Source of the DNA: Flavobacteriales bacterium
GTDB taxonomy: Bacteria; Bacteroidota; Bacteroidia; Flavobacteriales_E; Vicingaceae
DNA: 9,352 nt
Assembly (NCBI GenBank): GCA_003487525.1
Contig: DNDT01000063.1
Location: 1-9,352, forward strand
Direction of reading: 5' to 3'
Position 1 is the first letter of the stretch. The number at the start of each line of letters is the position of its first letter. This document shows, piece after piece, positions 5,594 to 9,352 of the stretch. The notes beneath the pieces were generated by a model. That model made no database searches. It saw only the letters and a program-made list of their open reading frames with translations, and was not told the origin of the DNA. The position numbers were made by a program, and so were the translations under genes.

Positions 5594-5637
5594 CAAAGTT
5601 TAGATTTTGTCGACGTAGTATATATGATGTAAATCAT
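5594..5637 (-). promoter_or_regulatory. FNR/CRP-like box and -7 element upstream of the heptahaem gene
   Basis: ATGATGTAAATCAT at 5624-5637 is a 5+4+5 inverted repeat. It matches TTGAT-N4-ATCAA at 8 of 10 positions and contains TGA-N6-TCA. On the minus strand AAACTTTG (5601-5594) matches TAnnTTTG at 5 of 6 defined bases. The box centre (5630.5) is 36.5 nt before the final G, placing it near -41.5 from a start about 5 nt further on. No TTG lies at the usual -33 position, consistent with activator dependence. The leader to the ATG at 5522 would be about 67 nt. Confidence 0.45.
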
Positions 5638-5659
5638 GAAGAATACCGATTTTCGCCAC

Positions 5660-5677
5660 AAAAAAGGATGATTATCC
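5660..5677 (-). terminator. Weak possible terminator after the DUF2339-like gene
   Basis: On the minus strand GGAT (5677-5674), a 4-nt loop and ATCC (5669-5666) are followed by six T (5665-5660). The stem is only 4 bp, so efficient termination is doubtful. It lies about 70 nt after the stop of the upstream gene and just before the FNR/CRP-like box. Confidence 0.2.
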
Positions 5678-5749
5678 GTGATATTCTAAATTATAGATTG
5701 ACAGGATATTAACTCTTAAAAATCCATGCCAGAGCAGAGCTGATTTTCC

Positions 5750-7378
5750 TTACTTTTTTCTGATTCGTTTTGTGTAATAAAGAGAAACACCGATGGAAAT
5801 GATGGCAAAAAGTAAAAATGCAATTACCCGGTAACCAACATCCATTTTTCCCAAATCAACAAAGAACAGGTGACCGCCTGTGACCACGAATACGAAGATG
5901 GACAAATAGCGGTACTTGATATTGCGAAGCAGAATACTCATTAAAAAGAATCCAATGGCCGTGGCTGTCCAGGAGAATGTGACATAATGACTTGGAACGG
6001 CCTGATTGAGGCTGTACAAAATCATGAATGAGGCAATCAGGAGGTAGATGTTTCTGAAGATTTCGGTTTTTAGCGTAAGTCGTTCTTTCTGCCAGCCCAG
6101 TATTCTGGCTGTCACCAATGCGGTGAAAACAAATGAAAAGTTTATCAAATCAATTGATTCGGATGTGAACAGGAACAAAAAGAGAATGGAAACGAATAAA
6201 AATGCGTTTGCAACCACAATGATCTGAGACCTGAACCAAAGTGCAAGGGTTACGACAAGCAAACTCTGAAGTACGAGAAGGAAATACGAATCGGGTAAGC
6301 CGGTGAATCCGTATATCGCGATACTGAACGCCATAAATCCAAAAGAGGCGTAAGTTGCCGGGGCAAAATTTCGATCCACCTTCAGTTTTAAAAATACGGC
6401 AAACAGGAGGCAGTACAATGAGATTGCACTGAACATCATGGGATAGGTCTCAGCGTAAAAAGACGGCATAAGCAGAAGCAGTACAAATGAAAATCCGAGT
6501 GCGTTCCACAGTGAAATTGAGATTAATCCGGTGTTCGATTCGAGTTTATCCGTTGGAATTAAAATGGAAAGTGAAAAGATGATGCCGTAGGCGAAAAGGA
6601 ATAAAATATTGTGTTCCGGGGATTCGACAATTCCCATCGGGTGACCCATAGATGGATTGCCAAACAACCAGAGTAAATGGGTTATGTAAACCAGAAATAA
6701 CGTGAAAATGTGCAGTTTCCACCATAATTTAATGTGAAATAATAGAGCGGCACCGAGGGCCATTAAGGTAAGAAGCGAAAAAATGATGTATGCCGAGTCG
6801 CTCAGGATGGCTGTTATGATTCCGAGGATAATAGCCACACTTCCAAGAAATTCCGAATTCTTACGAATGCCGTTGTACAACTGGAATCCAACCACCACCA
6901 ACATCAGTATAAGTACCAGGGTCTGGTTTGCGAGCAGTGGTTCTTCCGCGAAAAAGTGCATCCTGAGAGTAATGTAGAACAGGAGGATCGGACCGACAAT
7001 GTTCAGTACATTGACCAGGGTCGGAAATGATTTTCGCATGAAGTACGAAATCGGGATAAACATAAAAGCGGCAATGTAAGCGATGGCAACCGACATTACG
7101 GGATATCCCAGACTTTCCAGATAAGACATCAAAAAGACAATTCCGAATGAAAACACGATGCTTCCGAGCCATGCAAGTCCATATTCAACAATCCTGGATT
7201 CGGTCGAATCCTCTTCGTGTTCCTCCGGTATTCCGGAGGGGCCGACAGCAGGTTCTTTTTTACCAACCCATTCTATTCGAAGCCTTGACTCAATGTGAGT
7301 GAGACGATTTTCGAGCGATTCGATTCTACTCAACAAGGATTCATTTTCGGAGTTATTTTTGTTTTCGATTTCAGACAT
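5750..7378 (-). CDS. DUF2339-like polytopic membrane protein
   Basis: The product has 542 residues. A short N-terminal coiled coil (about 14-34, heptad-like ESLLSRIESLENRLTHIESR) and an acidic linker (41-62) come before a long series of hydrophobic helices, fourteen or more, running to the C-terminus. The pattern EYGLAWLGSIVFSFGI at 65-80 and the C-terminal FFVDLGKMDVGYRVIAF (505-521) match the start and end of the DUF2339 family of large predicted membrane proteins. No biochemical function is established for the family; there are no haem motifs and no obvious catalytic residues. It sits 81 nt after a monohaem cytochrome gene but behind a strong terminator. It is therefore expressed either by read-through or from a promoter not recognised here. 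Its position inside a cytochrome cluster is suggestive but does not by itself assign a role. Confidence 0.75.
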   Translation of the reverse strand: MSEIENKNNSENESLLSRIESLENRLTHIESRLRIEWVGKKEPAVGPSGIPEEHEEDSTESRIVEYGLAWLGSIVFSFGIVFLMSYLESLGYPVMSVAIAYIAAFMFIPISYFMRKSFPTLVNVLNIVGPILLFYITLRMHFFAEEPLLANQTLVLILMLVVVGFQLYNGIRKNSEFLGSVAIILGIITAILSDSAYIIFSLLTLMALGAALLFHIKLWWKLHIFTLFLVYITHLLWLFGNPSMGHPMGIVESPEHNILFLFAYGIIFSLSILIPTDKLESNTGLISISLWNALGFSFVLLLLMPSFYAETYPMMFSAISLYCLLFAVFLKLKVDRNFAPATYASFGFMAFSIAIYGFTGLPDSYFLLVLQSLLVVTLALWFRSQIIVVANAFLFVSILFLFLFTSESIDLINFSFVFTALVTARILGWQKERLTLKTEIFRNIYLLIASFMILYSLNQAVPSHYVTFSWTATAIGFFLMSILLRNIKYRYLSIFVFVVTGGHLFFVDLGKMDVGYRVIAFLLFAIISIGVSLYYTKRIRKK

Positions 7379-7409
7379 GTGGATCCCAATTTTTTAGTTC
7401 CTTGAAGAT

Positions 7410-7440
7410 AAAAAAAAAGGGGAACAATTGCCCCCCTTTT
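7410..7440 (-). terminator. Intrinsic terminator after monohaem cytochrome paralogue 1
   Basis: On the minus strand AAAAGGGG (7440-7433) pairs with CCCCTTTT (7422-7415) around a 10-nt loop containing CAATTG. A run of nine T (7418-7410) includes the stem end. It lies 19 nt after the cytochrome stop codon and 32 nt before the DUF2339-like start, so it should uncouple the two genes. The A-rich entry side makes it possibly bidirectional. Confidence 0.85.
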
Positions 7441-7459
7441 TATGAATATAACAGGTCTG

Positions 7460-7867
7460 TTATTCAGCCATGGTTCGGATGTAATTCACTACCATCCAAC
7501 GATCTTCAACGTCACCAATTTTCTTTTCAAAATTCGGCATTTCGTCGCGACCGATGATGCCTTTGTAGTAGAGCACTCCGTCTGTTTGTGACTGGACCTC
7601 TTTTGAAGACAAGTCTCTCATTTCAGTTTTAAGTTCTTTGGCTTTTGTTCCATCACCAAATCCTTCTTTTCCATGGCATGACTTGCAGTGCTGAGCGTAA
7701 AGTTCTTCGCCAACACCGTCTGAATCTTTTCCACCGGTAGTATTCTTCATATTTTTATACTTGTCCGGCACACTCCATGGATCCTGAGAGAGGCTAAAAG
7801 CTGCTAATGTTAAGGTAAAAAGAGCGATTGCTCCGAGCGATAAAATTAATCTAAGATTTGTTTTCAT
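7460..7867 (-). CDS. Monohaem cytochrome c, paralogue 1
   Basis: The product has 135 residues. The N-terminal export segment (about 5-26) has no lipobox. Mature features match the two other small cytochromes: WSVPDKYKNMKN (31-42), one haem site C61-K-S-C64-H65 in LYAQHCKSCHGKEGFGDG, Met110 in IGRDEMPNF as the likely distal ligand, and the C-terminal helix RWMVVNYIRTMAE. It is visibly more diverged from the other two than they are from each other. For example it has AQHC instead of MQHC and an IIGRDEMP segment. It lies 77 nt downstream of the Ig-like membrane protein gene with no hairpin between, so it may be the last gene of the operon that begins with the NrfD-like gene, ending at its own terminator. 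It probably accepts electrons in the periplasm from that quinone module (inference). Confidence 0.9.
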   Translation of the reverse strand: MKTNLRLILSLGAIALFTLTLAAFSLSQDPWSVPDKYKNMKNTTGGKDSDGVGEELYAQHCKSCHGKEGFGDGTKAKELKTEMRDLSSKEVQSQTDGVLYYKGIIGRDEMPNFEKKIGDVEDRWMVVNYIRTMAE

Positions 7868-7886
7868 TATTTACTTTTTTTAGTAC

Positions 7887-7898
7887 TCAATATATTGA
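7887..7898. promoter_or_regulatory. 12-bp palindrome upstream of monohaem cytochrome paralogue 1
   Basis: TCAATATATTGA is a perfect palindrome starting 20 nt upstream of the ATG at 7867. Related CAAT...ATTG pairs with wider spacing occur upstream of paralogue 2 (CAATTTATATTG at 3944-3955 and CAATAATATTG at 3961-3971). It could be an operator, but the region is AT-rich and chance is a realistic explanation. Confidence 0.2.
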
Positions 7899-7944
7899 AT
7901 TGGTGTAGGTTAAATATAATACATCGACGGTTAAAATCCTTGTT

Positions 7945-8814
7945 TTAAACTAAATATTTGTTGGTTTTTGACATTCTGAAGACCTGGTATATGGCGAAGA
8001 GAAAATGGAACCATGCACCGAGCAAAATGATGAACACCGAAATGATCATCCAGAGCGGTGCCTCATCTCCGAAAAGTGAACGGCCATTGGTTGCTTCCGA
8101 AAAATCAACCACCAGTCCCCAGTCCTTGACAATCGTTTTGGTGACTGTACCGTAAACCTTGTCTTCGCTTATCTTAATTACAATGCTGATGTTGCCGCTT
8201 CCGTCACCGGGAATGTCATCCGGGAAGTGGATTTCGGCCATTCCATCTTCGTCGGTCTCCCCCTCTTCCAGATATAGTATGCTGTGTAGACGTTGCACAC
8301 CTACCTTGAGATCTATTTCCGCAGCCGGCATGGGTTCACCTTCGGGAGACAGCTCGAATGCCTTTACCGTTATTGTTTTAACTGAATCGACCACTTCGAG
8401 GGAAACCTCCAGGTGCACATCTTTGAAGGTAACATCTTTGTCGGAAGATTTGATGCTGTCACAGCCATTGTAAACAGCCATCACAGTCACCGTTCCTTCT
8501 TCATCCACAGGAAACCGGTATCCCTCTTCAACATAAAGATCGGCTTCACCGTTTGCGTCGGTAAATACCGTGGTCAAAGGAATTTCTTCTTCACCGTCAA
8601 AGGTGGACAGAAACACCTCGGCGTTTTCGACGCTGGTCATGTCCTTTCCCTTTCCTTTGATCAGAATGGCGGAAATCTTTTTGCTGTTGTCGGACAGTTT
8701 TTCGTAATAAACGCGCATCCTTGAATTTTTCTTTTGCGCATTCACTGCCTGCGTTGTGCTTAGAAGCAGGCTGAGAATTAAAACGATGCTCGATACATAT
8801 TGTGTTGTTTTCAT
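7945..8814 (-). CDS. Exported protein with two Ig-like domains and a C-terminal membrane anchor
   Basis: The product has 289 residues. A signal peptide ends near AVNA (23-26). Two beta-rich units follow at about 45-130 and 135-225. Each carries the same turn: TDANGEADL at 85-93 and TDEDGMAEI at 187-195, a pattern typical of Big/invasin-type or carboxypeptidase-regulatory-like Ig folds. The extracytoplasmic part is acidic. A single helix at about 253-277 (LWMIISVFIILLGAWFHFLF) is followed by a short basic tail, so the bulk should face the periplasm. There are no CXXCH motifs and only one Cys (118). It is not a family recognised with confidence. The start is 5 nt after the stop of the NrfD-like gene, so the two are very probably co-translated, suggesting an accessory or scaffold subunit of that complex. 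Confidence 0.72.
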   Translation of the reverse strand: MKTTQYVSSIVLILSLLLSTTQAVNAQKKNSRMRVYYEKLSDNSKKISAILIKGKGKDMTSVENAEVFLSTFDGEEEIPLTTVFTDANGEADLYVEEGYRFPVDEEGTVTVMAVYNGCDSIKSSDKDVTFKDVHLEVSLEVVDSVKTITVKAFELSPEGEPMPAAEIDLKVGVQRLHSILYLEEGETDEDGMAEIHFPDDIPGDGSGNISIVIKISEDKVYGTVTKTIVKDWGLVVDFSEATNGRSLFGDEAPLWMIISVFIILLGAWFHFLFAIYQVFRMSKTNKYLV

Positions 8815-8819
8815 CGGTC

Positions 8820-9352
8820 CTAAATTTCTTTGGTTGATAAATCATGAGGTGAGAGGTGCTTCTTTTTCTTGTAAGAAAAGACGAACCGGCTTTCACCTTC
8901 TTTTTCCACCATTTCGCTGCATGGAATGATCGGGGCAATTCTCGACGCGATCACAAAAAACAGTATAAACAGTGCGACCCCCGCAGCGGTTATTGTCCAT
9001 TCAATCCAGGTGGCATGATAAAGTACCCAGTCCTGGCGGATATCCTGCTGAACGGGCAGATAAGGAGTTTCCAGTACAGGAACTATCATAAGGTAACGCC
9101 TGATCCACAACCCGATGACAACCAGCAACGACGAGAATGCGATGCTGTTCACACTGCGAAACCAGGGTATTCCTATAATGACTGTCGGGACCAGGGTGAC
9201 CATCAGGATGGATGCGTAGAAGGCCACTCCGTACTGGGAGAAATCAAAAAACTTCTCCCACAACAGGTTTGGGGTATTCTGAAGGTTGTACCACTCTGTG
9301 ACGTAATCACTGAAATAGAAATAGGCATAGAAAAGTGAAAAAATCAACAGGG
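8820..9352 (-). CDS. NrfD/PsrC-like quinone-interacting membrane subunit (partial, C-terminal part)
   Basis: The frame is open from the window edge to a stop at 8820-8822, so the N-terminus is missing; the TTG at 9347 is not a credible start. About 176 residues are visible, with four hydrophobic helices. The segment WIRRYLMIVPVLETPYLPV, followed by YHATWIEWTITAAGVALF and RIAPIIP, is characteristic of the NrfD/PsrC family, including the ActC/ActF subunits of alternative complex III and the NrfD-like subunits of Geobacter Cbc complexes. These proteins bind quinone in the inner membrane and usually work with an iron-sulfur subunit and a multihaem cytochrome, which would lie upstream, beyond the window. 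The polar basic tail (FSYKKKKHLSPHD) is presumably cytoplasmic. Which NrfD complex this is cannot be decided from the C-terminal half. Confidence 0.75.
   Translation of the reverse strand, partial: LLIFSLFYAYFYFSDYVTEWYNLQNTPNLLWEKFFDFSQYGVAFYASILMVTLVPTVIIGIPWFRSVNSIAFSSLLVVIGLWIRRYLMIVPVLETPYLPVQQDIRQDWVLYHATWIEWTITAAGVALFILFFVIASRIAPIIPCSEMVEKEGESRFVFSYKKKKHLSPHDLSTKEI

Noticed and set aside
7222..7239. Perfect 7-bp hairpin CCTCCGG-TATT-CCGGAGG inside the DUF2339-like gene
   Set aside because: It falls within codons of the linker near the N-terminus, has no following T run and no regulatory context, and is most simply a coding coincidence.
8856..9338. 160-codon plus-strand open frame opposite the NrfD-like gene
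   Set aside because: It is fully antisense to a recognisable NrfD-family frame. The translation is rich in His, Arg and Gln without domain features, as expected for a shadow frame.

Overview
The window looks like a chromosomal segment from a member of the Bacteroidota or a close relative. Three things point there: the C-terminal piece of a Bacteroidota-type exonuclease at the left edge, start codons without clear Shine-Dalgarno sequences, and putative promoters resembling the TTG / TAnnTTTG form of that phylum. No rRNA, tRNA, CRISPR array, transposase or integrase was seen. The content is dominated by c-type cytochromes: five cytochrome genes with 16 haem-binding motifs in total (6 + 7 + 1 + 1 + 1).

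Layout. Positions 1-662 hold the end of a probable nuclease gene overlapping (ATGA) a small PH-like membrane protein, both on the plus strand. A DoxX-family membrane protein converges on them (667-1029, minus). Divergent from DoxX is a plus-strand hexahaem lipoprotein with a collagen-like Gly-X-Y linker (1253-2302), closed by a strong terminator. About 600 bp without a convincing gene follows (2303-2899). From 2900 to the right edge all genes are on the minus strand. In transcription order they are: a partial NrfD-like quinone-interacting membrane subunit (runs off the right edge), a periplasmic protein with two Ig-like domains and a C-terminal anchor, a monohaem cytochrome c, a terminator, a DUF2339-like polytopic membrane protein, a heptahaem NapC/NirT-family cytochrome resembling Geobacter ImcH, a second monohaem cytochrome with terminator, and a third monohaem cytochrome with terminator. 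The three monohaem cytochromes are clear paralogues.

How the parts may work together (inference). The NrfD-like and NapC/NirT-like proteins are two kinds of membrane quinol oxidising module. The three small cytochromes would be periplasmic carriers, and the hexahaem lipoprotein would be a membrane-anchored acceptor, reductase or exit point. This resembles a respiratory chain to a periplasmic or extracellular acceptor. The acceptor cannot be told from sequence, and no outer-membrane porin is visible here.

Regulation. Three FNR/CRP-like boxes (TGA-N6-TCA) were found, upstream of the hexahaem lipoprotein, the heptahaem NapC-like gene and one monohaem cytochrome. In the first two the box centre lies exactly 36.5 nt upstream of the last G of a near-consensus -7 element. 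That puts the box close to -41.5, the classical class II activator position. This shared geometry on opposite strands, 4.4 kb apart, is the most notable non-coding signal in the window.
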